A stretch of DNA of 64,000 nucleotides from Vreelandella piezotolerans (GCF_012427705.1 NZ_CP048602.1:186001-250000), one strand, 5' to 3'; counted from the first letter of the stretch, positions 9,808-25,725 are shown. Notes: generated by a model from the letters alone, not told the origin. Program-made: numbers and translations.

Positions 9808-10105
9808 GCGAGTCGTCGGCAGGTTTTAGTAAGTACCGAGCAAGAACTTTGCGGTCCCTCGCTAGGCAGTCAGTCGAGCGAGGCGCCGTCAAAGACCGCA
9901 GGTGCCGCCTCGTCTTTTGAGACGGGGCGGCTTAATCGCCCTAGAGCGCCTGCGCAGATGGTGTGGCCGCCAGTTGGTTAACGCTTTTCGCAAGCCGCTT
10001 TCTGGTGAGCACCATCCCCCAAGGCTTCCAAGGCCAGCAGTATGCCTTGGAAGAGATGGTAACCACCGGAGCCTTGATGGGTTCCGGCACGAAGGAGTGA
10101 TCACT
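9808..10105 (+). promoter_or_regulatory. rplJ leader (L10 leader RNA)
   Basis: These 298 bases hold no gene. They contain strong structure, including a 12-pair hairpin at 9904-9931 (GCCGCCTCGTCT with loop TTTG and AGACGGGGCGGC, one wobble). The position between rplA and rplJ matches the L10 leader, where the L10-L12 complex binds and blocks rplJ translation. The rplJ Shine-Dalgarno GAAGGAG lies at its end. Regulation is known from the family; it is not proven here. Confidence 0.7.
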
Positions 10106-10612
10106 GTGCCACTAGCACTTGAAGGCAAGAAAGCGATTGTTGCCGAGGTCAGTGAAGCGGCCAAGGGCGCACTCTCCGTCGTAGTTGCCGATTCTCGTGG
10201 CGTTACGGTCAGCAAAATGACCGATCTGCGTAAGCAGGCCCGCGAGAACGGTGTAGAGCTTCGCGTTGTTCGTAACACGCTGGCTCGCCGCGCACTCGAA
10301 GGCACTCAGTGGGAGTGCCTGAACGAGAGCTTTGTTGGTCCTACTCTGCTGGCTTTCTCTACTGAGCATCCGGGCGCTGCCGCTCGTCTGTTCAAGGATT
10401 TCGCCAAAGATGAGAAGAACTTCGAAGTCAAAGCGTTGGCCTACGAAGGTGAGCTGATTCCGGCTGCTGACATCGATCGTCTAGCAACCCTGCCGACCTA
10501 CGACGAGGCGATTGCCAAGTTGATGTCGGTCATGAAAGAAGCCTCCGCTGGCAAGCTGGTTCGTACTCTGGCCGCACTGCGCGACCAAAAGCAAGAAGCC
10601 GAAGCTGCCTAA
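10106..10612 (+). CDS. rplJ: 50S ribosomal protein L10
   Basis: L10 anchors the L7/L12 stalk on 23S rRNA. I place the start at the GTG 10106-10108, seven bases after GAAGGAG, giving 168 residues that begin with [16 protein letters not shown] like other L10 proteins; the open frame continues 68 codons into the leader, which is not protein-like. Conserved parts include [20 protein letters not shown] and the C-terminal helix that binds L12 dimers ([16 protein letters not shown]). Confidence 0.97.
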   Translation: MPLALEGKKAIVAEVSEAAKGALSVVVADSRGVTVSKMTDLRKQARENGVELRVVRNTLARRALEGTQWECLNESFVGPTLLAFSTEHPGAAARLFKDFAKDEKNFEVKALAYEGELIPAADIDRLATLPTYDEAIAKLMSVMKEASAGKLVRTLAALRDQKQEAEAA

Positions 10613-10724
10613 GCAGCGTTTCTTGCAGGCGGCGTGAACGATCGAGTCGTAGCGTTGCCTGAACCAAGCAATGAACCCTGAGTTCTCGGTCGACCGAGAC
10701 TCCCGCAAAGTTAGGAATGAAACA

Positions 10725-11096
10725 ATGGCACTGACCAAAGACGATATCATCAATGCTGTAGCCGACATGTCCGTCATGGAAGTTGTCGAGCTGATCGAAG
10801 CGATGGAAGAGAAGTTCGGCGTTTCTGCAGCGGCGGCCGTGATGGCTGGTCCGGCTGCTGGCGGCGAAGCAGCTGCTGAAGAGCAGACTGAATTTGACCT
10901 GGTACTGGCATCTGCTGGTGACAAGAAAGTTAACGTCATCAAAGCCGTTCGTGAAATCACCGGTCTTGGCCTGAAAGAAGCCAAGGGTGCCGTTGACGGC
11001 GCGCCGGCGACCATCAAAGAAGCCATGTCTAAAGAAGACGCTGAAGCCGCTAAGAAGAAGCTGGAAGAAGCGGGCGCAACCGTCGAGCTCAAGTAA
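10725..11096 (+). CDS. rplL: 50S ribosomal protein L7/L12
   Basis: L7/L12 is the multicopy stalk protein that recruits translational GTPases. The ATG at 10725 gives 123 residues beginning [20 protein letters not shown]; the frame extends 18 codons further upstream without similarity. An Ala/Gly-rich hinge (about residues 38-55) joins the N-terminal dimerisation domain to the C-terminal domain with [20 protein letters not shown]. Confidence 0.97.
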   Translation: MALTKDDIINAVADMSVMEVVELIEAMEEKFGVSAAAAVMAGPAAGGEAAAEEQTEFDLVLASAGDKKVNVIKAVREITGLGLKEAKGAVDGAPATIKEAMSKEDAEAAKKKLEEAGATVELK

Positions 11097-11135
11097 TCCT
11101 TGTGCTGATGGCTTTACGCGCTGCGTAAGCTTCCA

Positions 11136-11172
11136 CGGCTGGCGGCGGGCTATCCCGCTGCCGGCCTTTTTC
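11136..11172 (+). terminator. Attenuator between rplL and rpoB
   Basis: The stem GGCGGCGGG-CTAT-CCCGCTGCC (one wobble pair) is followed by GGCCTTTTTCT, 45 bases after the rplL stop. In Escherichia coli a partial terminator at this place lowers rpoBC output relative to ribosomal proteins; the same role is likely. Confidence 0.7.
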
Positions 11173-11237
11173 TGTTGTAATATGCTGCAAGGCAACAGCA
11201 GAAGCGCTGCGGTAAAAAGCAGCAAAACAGTAAGACC

Positions 11238-11286
11238 GTTGTTGTGAAGCGTACGTTGTTGTGACGCGTCAGTTGTGAAGCGCGAG
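11238..11286 (+). repeat. Three tandem 17-base imperfect repeats before rpoB
   Basis: GTTGTTGTGAAGCGTAC at 11238, GTTGTTGTGACGCGTCA at 11255 and a shortened GTTGTGAAGCGCGAG at 11272 follow each other with a 17-base period. Function unknown; they lie about 170 bases before rpoB in the untranslated part of the transcript. Confidence 0.7.
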
Positions 11287-11457
11287 TGATGTTGGCAAGC
11301 GACAGCAAAGCGCGAACAGCACTACTGTAACACTGTTATCTATCAAGATTTTTGACGGCGAGCTACCGATTTAGGAGCTTGCTGTCTGCGTCTGAAACGC
11401 CCGCGGGGCAGATGACCACGCATCGGTCACCCATGGTGAACAAGCTGGGGAATACAG

Positions 11458-14400
11458 ATGGCTTACTCATATACTGAGAAAAAACGCATCCGCAAGGATT
11501 TCGGCAAACTGCCCCAAGTGATGGATGTGCCTTACTTGCTGGCCATCCAGCTTGATTCCTACTACGACTTTCTCCAGCAGGATCGTTCGCCCGACGAGCG
11601 CCACGAGGTTGGCCTGCACGCGGCGTTCAAGTCCGTGTTCCCGATCGAGAGCTTCTCAGGCAATGCGGCCCTGGAGTACGTGAGCTACCGTTTCGGTACG
11701 CCAGCGTTCGATGTCAAAGAGTGTCAGCTGCGTGGCGTGACCTATTCCGCTCCGCTGCGTGTCAAGGTTCGCTTGATCATCTACGATCGCGACTCTTCGA
11801 ACAAGGCCATCAAAGACATCAAAGAGCAGGAAGTCTACATGGGGGAGATCCCCCTGATGACCGAGAACGGTACCTTCGTCATCAACGGTACTGAGCGGGT
11901 TATCGTTTCTCAGCTCCACCGTTCGCCCGGTGTGTTCTTCGATCACGACAAAGGCAAGAGCCACTCCTCAGGGAAGTTGCTCTACTCTGCTCGCGTGATT
12001 CCTTACCGTGGCTCTTGGCTCGACTTCGAGTTCGACCCGAAAGACAACGTCTTCGTGCGTATCGACCGCCGCCGCAAACTGCCGGCTTCGGTATTGATGC
12101 GTGCGCTGGGCATGAGCACCGAAGAGATCCTCGACGAATTCTTCGAAACCAGCAAGTTCCACATCGAGAAGAGCGGTTTCTCGGTGGAGCTGGTACCGTC
12201 ACGTCTGCGCGGTGAAACGGCCACGTTCGACATCAAAGATGGCGAAGGCGGCGTCATCGTCGAAGAGGGCCGTCGGATCACTCAGAAGCACATTCGTCAG
12301 CTTGAAAAAGCCGGCCTTGAGCGTCTGGAAGTGCCGATGGAGTACCTGTTCGGCAAAACGCTGGCCAAAGACCAAATCGATACCAAAACCGGTGAGCTGA
12401 TCTGCCCGTGTAACACGGAAATCACTCCGGAAGTCCTCGAGCGTATGGCGCAGGGCGGTATCACGCATATCGAAACCCTCTACACCAACGACCTCGACTG
12501 CGGTTCGTTCATTTCCGACACTCTGAAGCTGGATACCACCGGCTCTCAGTTGGAAGCGCTGGTCGAGATTTACCGCATGATGCGCCCCGGCGAGCCGCCC
12601 ACCAAAGAGGCTGCCGAGACGCTGTTCCACAACCTGTTCTTCACCGAAGACCGCTACGACCTGTCGGGCGTTGGCCGGATGAAGTTCAACCGTCGCCTGC
12701 GCCGTGAATCCGACACGGGCTCTGGCGTATTGGATCGTAAAGACATCCTCGATGTCCTGCGTGAGCTGATCAATATCCGTAACGGCTTCGGCGACGTGGA
12801 CGATATCGATCATCTGGGTAACCGTCGTATTCGCTGCGTGGGCGAAATGGCCGAGAACCAGTTCCGCGTCGGTCTGGTGCGCGTCGAGCGTGCGGTGAAA
12901 GAGCGCCTTTCCATGGCGGAAAGCGAAGGCCTGATGCCGCAAGACCTGATCAACGCCAAGCCGGTTGCGGCGGCGGTGAAAGAGTTCTTCGGCTCCAGTC
13001 AGCTGTCTCAGTTCATGGACCAGAACAACCCGCTCTCCGAGGTGACCCACAAGCGTCGTGTGTCGGCACTCGGCCCAGGTGGTCTAACCCGTGAGCGTGC
13101 AGGCTTCGAAGTGCGCGACGTACACGCCACGCACTATGGCCGTCTGTGCCCGATCGAGACGCCGGAAGGCCCGAACATTGGTCTGATCAACTCGCTGGCG
13201 ACGTACAGCCACACCAATAGCTACGGCTTCCTGGAGACGCCTTACCGTAAGGTCGTCAATAGCCAGGTGACCGATGACGTGGTGCATCTCTCTGCCATCG
13301 AGGAGGGCGATTTCGTTATCGCCCAGGCCTCTGCTGCCGTAGATGAGTCTGGCAAGTTGAGCGATGACTTGGTGCAGGTGCGTCACCGTGGCGAGACGAC
13401 CTTCATGCGTCCCGAACAGGTGACGCTGATGGACGTGTCTCCGCGTCAGGTCGTCTCCGTAGCCGCCGCGCTGATTCCGTTCCTCGAGCACGACGATGCC
13501 AACCGCGCCTTGATGGGTGCGAACATGCAGCGTCAGGCCGTTCCGACCCTGCGCGCCGACAAGCCGCTGGTCGGTACCGGCATGGAGCGTTTCGTGGCCC
13601 GTGACTCCGGCGTGTGTGCCGTGGCGCGCCGCGGCGGCGTCATTGACTCCGTCGACGCGCGTCGTGTGGTGGTGCGGGTCAACGAAGATGAAATCATCGG
13701 CGGTGAAGCCGGTGTCGACATCTACAACCTGACCAAGTACACCCGTTCCAACCAGAACACCTGCATGAACCAGCGCCCCATCGTGCGCCCTGGTGACAAC
13801 GTGGCGCGTGGTGACATCCTCGCCGACGGTCCGTCCGTCGACATGGGTGACCTCGCGCTTGGCCAGAACATGCGTATCGCGTTCATGCCCTGGAACGGCT
13901 ACAACTTCGAGGACTCCATCCTGCTCTCCGAGCGTGTGGTTCAAGAAGACCGTTTCACCACGATCCACATCCAGGAGCTGACCTGTGTGTCCCGCGACAC
14001 CAAGTTGGGGCCGGAAGAGATCACCTCCGATATTCCCAACGTCGGTGAATCGGCGCTGGGCAAATTGGACGAAGCGGGCGTTGTTTACATTGGTGCCGAA
14101 GTCGGCCCCGGCGATATTCTGGTCGGTAAGGTCACGCCCAAAGGCGAAACCCAGCTGACGCCCGAAGAGAAGCTGCTGCGCGCCATCTTCGGTGAGAAAG
14201 CGTCTGACGTAAAAGATACCTCTCTGCGTGCTCCCACCGGCATGAAAGGGACGGTCATCGACGTTCAGGTCTTCACCCGTGACGGCGTCGAAAAAGACTC
14301 CCGTGCACTCTCCATCGAGCAGATGCAGCTGGACGAAGTGCGTAAGGATCTTCAAGAGACCTACCGCATCGCCGAAGATGCCACCTTTGAGCGTCTGAAG

Positions 14401-15534
14401 CGTACGCTGGCAGGTCAGGCCGTCAACGGCGGTCCGCAGCTGAAGAAAGGCGACGTGCTGGACGACGCGTATCTGGACGAACTGCCCCGTCAGCAGTGGT
14501 TCAAGCTGCGTATGCAGGACGAGTCCTACAACGAACTGCTGGCCCAGGCCGACGAGCAGCTCGAAAACCGTCGGAAAGAGATGGACGAGCGTTTCGAAGA
14601 CAAGAAGCGCAAGTTGACCCAGGGCGATGACCTCGCGCCGGGCGTGCTGAAGATCGTCAAGGTCTATATGGCGGTCAAGCGTCGTATTCAGCCCGGTGAC
14701 AAGATGGCCGGTCGTCACGGTAACAAAGGTGTTATCTCTGCGATCATGCCCATCGAAGACATGCCGTTCGACGAGAAGGGCGAGCCGGTGGACGTGGTAC
14801 TGAACCCGCTGGGTGTACCGTCGCGTATGAACGTCGGTCAGATTCTGGAAACCCACCTGGGTATGGCGGCACGCGGCTTGGGTGTCAAAATCGACGCCAT
14901 GCTGCGCGACGCCCGCGGTCAGCAAGTCGCTGAAATTCGTGACTTCCTGGGTCAGGTGTATAACACGCCGGGTACCCGCGTCGAGGATATCGACTCCTTG
15001 ACCGATGACGAAGTCATCGCGCTGGCGAAGAACCTAAAGGGCGGTGTGCCCATGGCCACGCCGGTGTTCGACGGTGCCAAAGAGCACGAAATCAAGCACC
15101 TGCTGAAGCTGGCGGACATTCCGGAGTCGGGCCAAATGACGCTGTACGATGGCCGTACCGGCGATGCGTTTGACCGTCCGGTGACCGTTGGCTACATGTA
15201 CATGCTGAAGCTCAACCACCTGGTAGACGACAAGATGCACGCGCGTTCTACCGGTTCTTACTCGCTTGTTACGCAGCAGCCGCTGGGTGGTAAGGCGCAG
15301 TTCGGTGGTCAGCGCTTTGGTGAGATGGAAGTGTGGGCGCTGGAAGCCTATGGCGCCGCGTACACGCTGCAAGAGATGCTCACCGTCAAGTCGGACGACG
15401 TCGAAGGCCGCACCAAGATGTACAAGAACATCGTGGATGGCGACCACACCATGCAGGCAGGCATGCCGGAATCCTTCAACGTACTCGTGAAGGAAATCCG
15501 CTCGCTGGGCATCGATATCGAGTTAGAGAGCTAG
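11458..15534 (+). CDS. rpoB: DNA-directed RNA polymerase subunit beta
   Basis: The 1358-residue product (Escherichia coli 1342) is the beta subunit of RNA polymerase. The rifampicin pocket is intact and wild type: [20 protein letters not shown] at about residues 516-536 keeps the Asp, His and Ser positions usually changed in resistant mutants. Other landmarks are the GNKGVIS segment near residue 1087 and the C-terminal region that clamps beta-prime ([20 protein letters not shown] near 1278). Ten bases separate the stop from rpoC. Confidence 0.99.
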   Translation: MAYSYTEKKRIRKDFGKLPQVMDVPYLLAIQLDSYYDFLQQDRSPDERHEVGLHAAFKSVFPIESFSGNAALEYVSYRFGTPAFDVKECQLRGVTYSAPLRVKVRLIIYDRDSSNKAIKDIKEQEVYMGEIPLMTENGTFVINGTERVIVSQLHRSPGVFFDHDKGKSHSSGKLLYSARVIPYRGSWLDFEFDPKDNVFVRIDRRRKLPASVLMRALGMSTEEILDEFFETSKFHIEKSGFSVELVPSRLRGETATFDIKDGEGGVIVEEGRRITQKHIRQLEKAGLERLEVPMEYLFGKTLAKDQIDTKTGELICPCNTEITPEVLERMAQGGITHIETLYTNDLDCGSFISDTLKLDTTGSQLEALVEIYRMMRPGEPPTKEAAETLFHNLFFTEDRYDLSGVGRMKFNRRLRRESDTGSGVLDRKDILDVLRELINIRNGFGDVDDIDHLGNRRIRCVGEMAENQFRVGLVRVERAVKERLSMAESEGLMPQDLINAKPVAAAVKEFFGSSQLSQFMDQNNPLSEVTHKRRVSALGPGGLTRERAGFEVRDVHATHYGRLCPIETPEGPNIGLINSLATYSHTNSYGFLETPYRKVVNSQVTDDVVHLSAIEEGDFVIAQASAAVDESGKLSDDLVQVRHRGETTFMRPEQVTLMDVSPRQVVSVAAALIPFLEHDDANRALMGANMQRQAVPTLRADKPLVGTGMERFVARDSGVCAVARRGGVIDSVDARRVVVRVNEDEIIGGEAGVDIYNLTKYTRSNQNTCMNQRPIVRPGDNVARGDILADGPSVDMGDLALGQNMRIAFMPWNGYNFEDSILLSERVVQEDRFTTIHIQELTCVSRDTKLGPEEITSDIPNVGESALGKLDEAGVVYIGAEVGPGDILVGKVTPKGETQLTPEEKLLRAIFGEKASDVKDTSLRAPTGMKGTVIDVQVFTRDGVEKDSRALSIEQMQLDEVRKDLQETYRIAEDATFERLKRTLAGQAVNGGPQLKKGDVLDDAYLDELPRQQWFKLRMQDESYNELLAQADEQLENRRKEMDERFEDKKRKLTQGDDLAPGVLKIVKVYMAVKRRIQPGDKMAGRHGNKGVISAIMPIEDMPFDEKGEPVDVVLNPLGVPSRMNVGQILETHLGMAARGLGVKIDAMLRDARGQQVAEIRDFLGQVYNTPGTRVEDIDSLTDDEVIALAKNLKGGVPMATPVFDGAKEHEIKHLLKLADIPESGQMTLYDGRTGDAFDRPVTVGYMYMLKLNHLVDDKMHARSTGSYSLVTQQPLGGKAQFGGQRFGEMEVWALEAYGAAYTLQEMLTVKSDDVEGRTKMYKNIVDGDHTMQAGMPESFNVLVKEIRSLGIDIELES

Positions 15535-15544
15535 GAGCCGTCCC

Positions 15545-19759
<4,215 letters not shown>

Positions 19760-19834
19760 CCAACGGTAGACAACGAGCAACACGAGTAGCTGGCCCAAAG
19801 AGCAGGGTCTTGTCGGCGAATACATCGGCAAGAC

Positions 19835-19864
19835 TTGACGCCACCTGGGGTCAGCCTTTAGAAT
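19835..19864 (+). promoter_or_regulatory. Sigma70 promoter of the str operon
   Basis: TTGACG at 19835-19840, an 18-base spacer and TAGAAT at 19859-19864, followed by GCGCAGCC. It stands 90 bases before rpsL. Confidence 0.75.
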
Positions 19865-19954
19865 GCGCAGCCTTTAACAGTGGGGCGGGTGCGCCCGCAT
19901 CCGCTGAAGGTACTTGTTAAAGGCTAAGGCAACCATTGGAGTCAGCTAAACACC

Positions 19955-20329
19955 ATGGCAACGATTAATCAGCTAGTGCGCAAGCCGCGCAAGCGCCCCG
20001 TCACTAAAAGTGACGTGCCTGCGCTTCAGGCATGCCCGCAAAAGCGCGGCGTTTGTACGCGCGTTTACACCACCACCCCGAAGAAACCGAACTCGGCGCT
20101 GCGTAAGGTTTGCCGTGTGCGCCTGACCAACGGTTTTGAAGTCTCTTCTTACATCGGTGGTGAAGGTCACAACCTGCAAGAACACTCTGTTGTTCTGATC
20201 CGCGGCGGTCGTGTAAAGGATTTGCCCGGTGTGCGTTATCACACCGTTCGTGGCGCCCTGGACACCTCTGGCGTTCAGAACCGTAAGCAGGGTCGTTCTA
20301 AGTACGGTACTAAGCGTCCGAAGTCCTAA
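19955..20329 (+). CDS. rpsL: 30S ribosomal protein S12
   Basis: S12 lies at the decoding centre. The 124 residues start [20 protein letters not shown]. The lysines whose change gives streptomycin resistance are wild type: [12 protein letters not shown] (Lys43 position) and [10 protein letters not shown] with the preceding Lys88 position. First gene of the str operon rpsL-rpsG-fusA-tuf, 90 bases after a good promoter. Confidence 0.99.
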   Translation: MATINQLVRKPRKRPVTKSDVPALQACPQKRGVCTRVYTTTPKKPNSALRKVCRVRLTNGFEVSSYIGGEGHNLQEHSVVLIRGGRVKDLPGVRYHTVRGALDTSGVQNRKQGRSKYGTKRPKS

Positions 20330-20467
20330 GACGTCTTATCGCAGCATCAAGGGCTGCGGCGTTACCTTTCACACGAATATATCGGTCTGATAAGAGTAAG
20401 GTCGGGCGGCGCAACGAGCGACGTGAGTCCCGGGTTTACCTGAAGGATCCTTAATTGAGGGCTTATC

Positions 20468-20938
20468 ATGCCTAGAAGAAGAGTTGTAGCTAAACGCGAA
20501 ATCCTGCCGGATCCCAAGTTCGGAAGTGAGCGTCTGGCGAAGTTCATGAACCACCTGATGGTCAGCGGCAAGAAGTCCGTAGCTGAGCGCATCGTATACG
20601 GTGCGTTGGACAAGGTTGCCGAGCGTAGTAAAGAAGAGCCGCTGGAAATCTTCGACAAAGCGCTGGAAACCATCCAGCCGATGGTCGAAGTTAAGTCTCG
20701 CCGCGTAGGTGGTGCGACCTATCAGGTGCCGGTTGAAGTTCGTCCGTCACGCCGTCAAGCGCTGGCAATGCGCTGGCTGGTAGACGCTGCGCGTCGTCGC
20801 GGTGAAAAAACGATGGTTCAGCGTCTGGCAGGTGAAATGCTGGATGCCGCTGAAGGTAAAGGTTCTGCCGTTAAGAAGCGTGAAGACGTACACCGCATGG
20901 CAGAAGCCAACAAGGCCTTCTCTCACTATCGTTTCTAA
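20468..20938 (+). CDS. rpsG: 30S ribosomal protein S7
   Basis: S7 nucleates 30S head assembly and contacts E-site tRNA. The 156 residues start [20 protein letters not shown] and contain the conserved [16 protein letters not shown] segment. The 138-base gap to rpsL corresponds to the place where S7 represses the str mRNA in Escherichia coli; no specific fold was assigned here. Confidence 0.99.
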   Translation: MPRRRVVAKREILPDPKFGSERLAKFMNHLMVSGKKSVAERIVYGALDKVAERSKEEPLEIFDKALETIQPMVEVKSRRVGGATYQVPVEVRPSRRQALAMRWLVDAARRRGEKTMVQRLAGEMLDAAEGKGSAVKKREDVHRMAEANKAFSHYRF

Positions 20939-21105
20939 GCTCGGCGCTTCTAAGTTTGTGTCGCTTTTTGCCAGTTGCAGTGTGATTGAAAAGATGTTCG
21001 TCATGTTGCAACACGCCGCCGCTATCGTTGTCGATGGCGGCGGTGGCATAAGCAAAAAGTACACCGCTGGATTAACGAGCATCGCCAACTAACGGGAGTT
21101 TCACC

Positions 21106-23229
21106 GTGGCACGCAAGACTCCACTTAAGCGTTATCGCAACATCGGTATCGTGGCACACGTCGATGCGGGTAAAACCACAACGACCGAGCGCGTACTGTT
21201 CTACACCGGCCTTTCCCACAAAGTGGGTGAAGTGCATGACGGTGCGGCGACCATGGACTGGATGGAGCAGGAGCAGGAGCGTGGTATCACTATCACCTCG
21301 GCTGCAACGACCTGTTTCTGGCAGGGCATGAGTAAGCAGTTCGATGAGCACCGCATCAACATCATCGATACGCCTGGGCACGTTGACTTCACCATCGAAG
21401 TCGAGCGTTCTCTGCGCGTTCTCGATGGCGCGGTCGTCGTACTGTGCGGTTCCTCCGGCGTTCAGCCGCAGACCGAGACCGTATGGCGTCAGGCCAACAA
21501 ATACGAAGTTCCGCGTATGGTATTCGTCAATAAGATGGACCGTACCGGCGCTGACTTCTTCATGGTTGTCAACCAGCTGAAAGAGCGTCTGGGTGCCAAC
21601 GCTGTGCCGATCCAGATCAACTGGGGTACGGAAGAAGACTTCAAAGGCGTTATCGACCTGATCGAGATGAAAGCCATCTTGTGGGACGAAGAGAGCCTGG
21701 GCATGAACTTCGACCTCGTGGACATTCCGGCGGAGCTGCAAGAGACCGCTGAAGAGTACCGCGAGCAGATGGTCGAAGCGGCTGCCGAAGCCTCTGAAGA
21801 GCTGATGGACAAGTACCTTGAAGAAGGCGAGCTAACCGTCGCTGAAATCAAGGCAGGTCTGCGCGCTCGCACGCTGGCTAACGAGATCGTTCTGGTTACC
21901 TGTGGTTCTGCTTTCAAGAACAAAGGTGTTCAGGCGGTACTGGACGGCGTTATCGAGTACATGCCTTCGCCGACAGAAGTCAAGGCGATCGAAGGTGAGC
22001 TGGACGACAAAGACGGCACCGTCGCGACTCGTGAAGCAGACGATAGCGCTCCGTTCGCTGCACTAGCGTTCAAGATCGCCACCGACCCCTTCGTTGGTAC
22101 GCTGACCTTCATTCGCGTCTACTCAGGCGTTCTGAAATCTGGTGACGGTGTCTACAACTCCGTGAAGCAGAAGAAAGAGCGCGTTGGTCGTATCGTTCAG
22201 ATGCACGCCAACTCTCGCGAAGAGATCAAAGAAGTACTCGCAGGCGACATCGCTGCTTGTATCGGTCTGAAGGACGTCACTACAGGTGACACTCTGTGCG
22301 ACATCGATAACAAAATCGTTCTCGAGCGCATGGAGTTCCCGGATCCGGTCATCTCGGTTGCCGTTGAGCCGAAATCCAAGGCCGACCAAGAGAAGATGGG
22401 CGTTGCGCTGGGTAAACTGGCTCAGGAAGACCCCTCTTTCCAGGTCAAGACCGACGAAGAGACCGGCCAAACCATCATCTCGGGTATGGGCGAGCTGCAC
22501 CTGGACATCATCGTTGACCGTATGCGTCGCGAGTTCAAGGTAGAAGCGAACATCGGTAAGCCGCAGGTTGCCTACCGTGAAACGATTCGTGGCAGCGTCG
22601 AGCAGGAAGGTAAATTCGTACGTCAGTCCGGTGGTCGTGGTCAGTACGGTCACGTGTGGCTGCGTATCGAGCCGCTGACTGCAGAAGAGAAGGGTGAAGG
22701 CGAAGAAGAGATCTTCTTCAAGTTCAACTCTGAGATCGTAGGTGGTGTGGTTCCGAAGGAATACGTACCTGCGGTTGAGAAAGGTGCTTTCGAGCAGCTG
22801 CAAAATGGTGTCATCGCGGGTTACCCGATGATCGACGTCAAAGTATCGCTGTTCGATGGTTCCTACCATGACGTGGACTCTAACGAGACTGCGTTCAAGA
22901 TTGCTTCTTCTATGGCAGTGAAAGAAGGTGCCAGGAAGGCCAAGGCCGTGCTGCTGGAGCCGGTGATGAAGGTCGAAGTCGTGACCCCCGAAGAGTTTAT
23001 GGGTGACGTCATGGGCGACCTGAACCGTCGTCGCGGCCTGGTGCAGGGCATGGATGACTCTTCCTCTGGTAAAGTCATTCGTGCAACGGTGCCACTGGGT
23101 GAGATGTTCGGTTACGCAACCGATCTGCGCTCACAGACCCAGGGCCGTGCGAGCTACTCTATGGAGTTCGCGAAGTACGAGGAGGCGCCCTCCAGCGTCG
23201 TTGAAGCCGTCATCAACCAAAACGGTTAA
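21106..23229 (+). CDS. fusA: Translation elongation factor G
   Basis: EF-G drives translocation by GTP hydrolysis. The 707-residue product starts at GTG 21106 (ACGGGAG upstream) with [15 protein letters not shown] and has G1 [13 protein letters not shown]2 RGITITSA, G3 DTPGHVDF and G4 NKMDRTGAD, then domains II-V ending in a short C-terminal helix. Third gene of the str operon. Confidence 0.99.
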   Translation: MARKTPLKRYRNIGIVAHVDAGKTTTTERVLFYTGLSHKVGEVHDGAATMDWMEQEQERGITITSAATTCFWQGMSKQFDEHRINIIDTPGHVDFTIEVERSLRVLDGAVVVLCGSSGVQPQTETVWRQANKYEVPRMVFVNKMDRTGADFFMVVNQLKERLGANAVPIQINWGTEEDFKGVIDLIEMKAILWDEESLGMNFDLVDIPAELQETAEEYREQMVEAAAEASEELMDKYLEEGELTVAEIKAGLRARTLANEIVLVTCGSAFKNKGVQAVLDGVIEYMPSPTEVKAIEGELDDKDGTVATREADDSAPFAALAFKIATDPFVGTLTFIRVYSGVLKSGDGVYNSVKQKKERVGRIVQMHANSREEIKEVLAGDIAACIGLKDVTTGDTLCDIDNKIVLERMEFPDPVISVAVEPKSKADQEKMGVALGKLAQEDPSFQVKTDEETGQTIISGMGELHLDIIVDRMRREFKVEANIGKPQVAYRETIRGSVEQEGKFVRQSGGRGQYGHVWLRIEPLTAEEKGEGEEEIFFKFNSEIVGGVVPKEYVPAVEKGAFEQLQNGVIAGYPMIDVKVSLFDGSYHDVDSNETAFKIASSMAVKEGARKAKAVLLEPVMKVEVVTPEEFMGDVMGDLNRRRGLVQGMDDSSSGKVIRATVPLGEMFGYATDLRSQTQGRASYSMEFAKYEEAPSSVVEAVINQNG

Positions 23230-23258
23230 CCGTTAGCTAACGTAAAGAGGTTATAGCA

Positions 23259-24452
23259 GTGGCTAAGGAAAAATTTGAACGTTCCAAACCGCACGTCAAC
23301 GTCGGCACCATCGGTCACGTCGACCACGGTAAAACGACTCTGACAGCGGCCCTGACCCGCGTGTCTGCTGAGGTTTTCGGCGGCGACTGGCGTGAATTCG
23401 ATACCATCGATAACGCTCCGGAAGAGCGTGAGCGTGGTATCACCATCGCGACATCTCACGTTGAATACCAGTCTGAAGTGCGTCACTACGCACACGTTGA
23501 CTGCCCTGGACACGCTGACTACGTCAAGAACATGATCACCGGTGCTGCCCAGATGGACGGCGCGATCCTGGTATGTTCTGCCGCTGACGGCCCCATGCCG
23601 CAGACGCGTGAGCACATCCTGCTGTCTCGTCAGGTTGGCGTTCCGTTCATCGTCGTGTTCCTGAACAAAGCGGACATGGTCGATGACGAAGAGCTGCTCG
23701 AGCTGGTCGAAATGGAAGTTCGTGAACTTCTGTCCGAGTACGACTTCCCGGGTGACGACACGCCGATCATCACTGGTTCTGCCCTGATGGCACTGAACGG
23801 TGAAGACGAGAACGGCATGGGTACTACTGCGGTAGCTAACCTGATCAAAGCTCTGGATGACTACATCCCTGAGCCGGAGCGTGCGATCGACCAGCCGTTC
23901 CTGATGCCGATCGAAGACGTATTCTCTATCTCTGGCCGTGGTACCGTTGTTACCGGTCGTGTAGAGCGCGGTATCGTTAAAGCTGGTGAAGAAGTGGAAA
24001 TCGTGGGTATCCGCGACACCACCAAAACCACCGTTACTGGCGTAGAAATGTTCCGTAAGCTGCTCGACGAAGGTCGTGCAGGTGAGAACGTTGGTGCGCT
24101 GCTACGTGGTACTAAGCGTGATGACGTTGAGCGTGGTCAGGTACTGGCGAAGCCGGGCACCATCAACCCGCACACTGTTTTCGAAGCCGAAGTCTACGTA
24201 CTGTCCAAAGAAGAAGGTGGTCGTCACACCCCGTTCTTCAAAGGCTACCGTCCGCAGTTCTACTTCCGTACCACTGACGTTACCGGTACTTGTGAACTGC
24301 CGGAAGGCGTTGAAATGGTCATGCCGGGCGACAACGTGAAAATGGTTGTTACCCTGATCGCTCCGATCGCTATGGACGACGGTCTGCGCTTCGCGATTCG
24401 CGAAGGTGGTCGTACCGTTGGTGCTGGCGTTGTGGCCAAAATCGTTAAGTAA
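23259..24452 (+). CDS. tuf: Translation elongation factor Tu
   Basis: EF-Tu delivers aminoacyl-tRNA to the ribosome. The 397-residue protein starts at GTG 23259 after AAGAGG and has G1 [21 protein letters not shown] and NKADMVDD, with the kirromycin/GE2270-type domains II and III complete. It is the only tuf gene in the window, placed at the end of the str operon; the second site common in relatives (after tRNA-Thr) lacks one. Confidence 0.99.
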   Translation: MAKEKFERSKPHVNVGTIGHVDHGKTTLTAALTRVSAEVFGGDWREFDTIDNAPEERERGITIATSHVEYQSEVRHYAHVDCPGHADYVKNMITGAAQMDGAILVCSAADGPMPQTREHILLSRQVGVPFIVVFLNKADMVDDEELLELVEMEVRELLSEYDFPGDDTPIITGSALMALNGEDENGMGTTAVANLIKALDDYIPEPERAIDQPFLMPIEDVFSISGRGTVVTGRVERGIVKAGEEVEIVGIRDTTKTTVTGVEMFRKLLDEGRAGENVGALLRGTKRDDVERGQVLAKPGTINPHTVFEAEVYVLSKEEGGRHTPFFKGYRPQFYFRTTDVTGTCELPEGVEMVMPGDNVKMVVTLIAPIAMDDGLRFAIREGGRTVGAGVVAKIVK

Positions 24453-24473
24453 TCTGATTACTTGATGATAAGA

Positions 24474-24497
24474 GGGGGCTCTAGTGAGCCCCCTTTT
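24474..24497 (+). terminator. Terminator after tuf
   Basis: GGGGGCTC-TAGT-GAGCCCCC is an eight-pair hairpin followed by TTTT, 21 bases after the tuf stop; it separates the str and S10 operons. Confidence 0.88.
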
Positions 24498-24518
24498 CTG
24501 CGCACCAATCGCAAATGT

Positions 24519-24547
24519 TTGACATGTGCTGTTGGCGTGCCTATAAT
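24519..24547 (+). promoter_or_regulatory. Consensus sigma70 promoter of the S10 operon
   Basis: TTGACA at 24519-24524, exactly 17 bases, and TATAAT at 24542-24547: a full match to the consensus with ideal spacing. Transcription should start near 24554, leaving a leader of only about 58 bases before rpsJ, which holds a small GACGGC-TCGC-GCCGTC hairpin. Confidence 0.93.
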
Positions 24548-24611
24548 GCGCATCCTTTGAATGCGTGGGTAGACGGCTCGCGCCGTCGACATCCATTGGA
24601 GTTTAGGGCAA

Positions 24612-24923
24612 ATGCAGAACCAAAAGATTCGCATTCGGTTGAAAGCGTTCGACCATCGCCTGATCGATCAGTCCACAGCGGAGATCGTTGAAACCGCTAA
24701 GCGTACTGGTGCTCAGGTTCGTGGTCCGATTCCGCTGCCGACCAACCGCGAGCGCTACACCATCCTGATTTCACCGCACGTCAACAAAGATGCGCGTGAT
24801 CAGTATGAGATTCGTACTCACAAGCGTGTGCTCGATATCGTCGAGCCGACCGAGAAAACCGTTGATGCGCTGATGAAGCTCGATCTCGCCGCTGGCGTAG
24901 ACGTGCAAATCAAGCTCGACTAA
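24612..24923 (+). CDS. rpsJ: 30S ribosomal protein S10 (NusE)
   Basis: S10 is a 30S head protein and, as NusE, a partner of NusB and NusG. The 103-residue product begins [19 protein letters not shown] and keeps [14 protein letters not shown] and the [10 protein letters not shown] end. TTGGAG lies 11 bases ahead of the ATG. It heads the S10-spc-alpha block. Confidence 0.99.
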   Translation: MQNQKIRIRLKAFDHRLIDQSTAEIVETAKRTGAQVRGPIPLPTNRERYTILISPHVNKDARDQYEIRTHKRVLDIVEPTEKTVDALMKLDLAAGVDVQIKLD

Positions 24924-24925
24924 TA

Positions 24926-25010
24926 CACTAGACACTTTGCGGCCCAGCGCTCATCGATCATGTTTGAGCAGCAGCCGCCGCGCCGTGAGGCGCCACACAA
25001 TGTGCTAGTG
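24926..25010 (+). promoter_or_regulatory. Structured RNA between rpsJ and rplC
   Basis: The 148-base rpsJ-rplC gap is the longest within the S10 block. CACTAG (24926-24931) can pair with CTAGTG (25005-25010) and encloses two hairpins: GCTCA/TGAGC at 24949-24969 and GCGCC-GTGA-GGCGC at 24980-24993 with a GNRA-type loop. No T run follows. A role as an autoregulatory target of a ribosomal protein (for example L4) is inference. Confidence 0.5.
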
Positions 25011-25071
25011 GAATGCTCTGGAAAGGGCAGCCATAGCGGGTGATAGCCCCGTACACTATAGGAGACTGAGT

Positions 25072-25710
25072 ATGACTATCGGTTTAGTCGGTAAAAAGGC
25101 CGGGATGACCCGTGTCTTTACCGAAGATGGCGCATCCGTGCCCGTGACCGTTATTGAAGTTGATCCTAACCGTGTAACACGCGTCAAGACCATTGAGTCC
25201 GACGGTTACGCAGCGGTTCAGGTGACTACAGGTTCTCGTAAAGCCAAGCACCTCACCAAAGCGCAAGCGGGTCAGTTTGCCAAGGCGGGTGTTGAGGCTG
25301 GTCGTTCACTGATGGAATTCCGCCTTGCAGAAGGCGAAGAAGCTCCTGAAGTGGGTGGCGAACTCACCGTATCCCTCTTCGAAGCTGGTCAAATGATCGA
25401 TGTGACCGGCACCTCTAAGGGTAAAGGCTTCCAGGGTGCTGTTAAGCGCTGGAACTTCCGTACCCAAGACAACAGCCATGGTAACTCCCTGTCGCACCGC
25501 GCGCCGGGTTCTATCGGCATGTGTCAGACACCGGGTCGTGTATTCAAAGGCAAGAAAATGGCCGGTCAAATGGGTAACACCCGTTGCACCGTACAGAGCC
25601 TTGAGATCGTCCGTGTCGACGCCGAGCGTAACCTGCTGCTGATCAAGGGCGCAGTACCGGGTGCTACCGGTAGCGACGTTATCGTTCGCAGCGCCGTGAA
25701 AGCTGGCTGA
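25072..25710 (+). CDS. rplC: 50S ribosomal protein L3
   Basis: L3 initiates 50S assembly and reaches the peptidyl transferase centre. The 212 residues begin [20 protein letters not shown] and include the glutamine site region [20 protein letters not shown], where PrmB methylates Gln in relatives. AGGAGA precedes the start. Confidence 0.99.
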   Translation: MTIGLVGKKAGMTRVFTEDGASVPVTVIEVDPNRVTRVKTIESDGYAAVQVTTGSRKAKHLTKAQAGQFAKAGVEAGRSLMEFRLAEGEEAPEVGGELTVSLFEAGQMIDVTGTSKGKGFQGAVKRWNFRTQDNSHGNSLSHRAPGSIGMCQTPGRVFKGKKMAGQMGNTRCTVQSLEIVRVDAERNLLLIKGAVPGATGSDVIVRSAVKAG

Positions 25711-25725
25711 AGGGGATAATTACCA

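Larger units (their letters stand above)
11097..11457. other. rplL-rpoB intergenic region (361 bases)
   Basis: No gene is seen. The stretch holds the attenuator at 11136-11172 and, at 11238-11286, three tandem imperfect copies of a 17-base unit. A clear additional sigma70 promoter for rpoB was not found. Confidence 0.7.

Noticed and set aside
9902..10105. N-terminal extension of rplJ
   Set aside because: The bases form the L10 leader RNA; the GTG at 10106 has the proper Shine-Dalgarno and family start.
13084..14925. 613-codon open frame antisense to rpoB
   Set aside because: Same artefact of codon bias opposite a certain gene.
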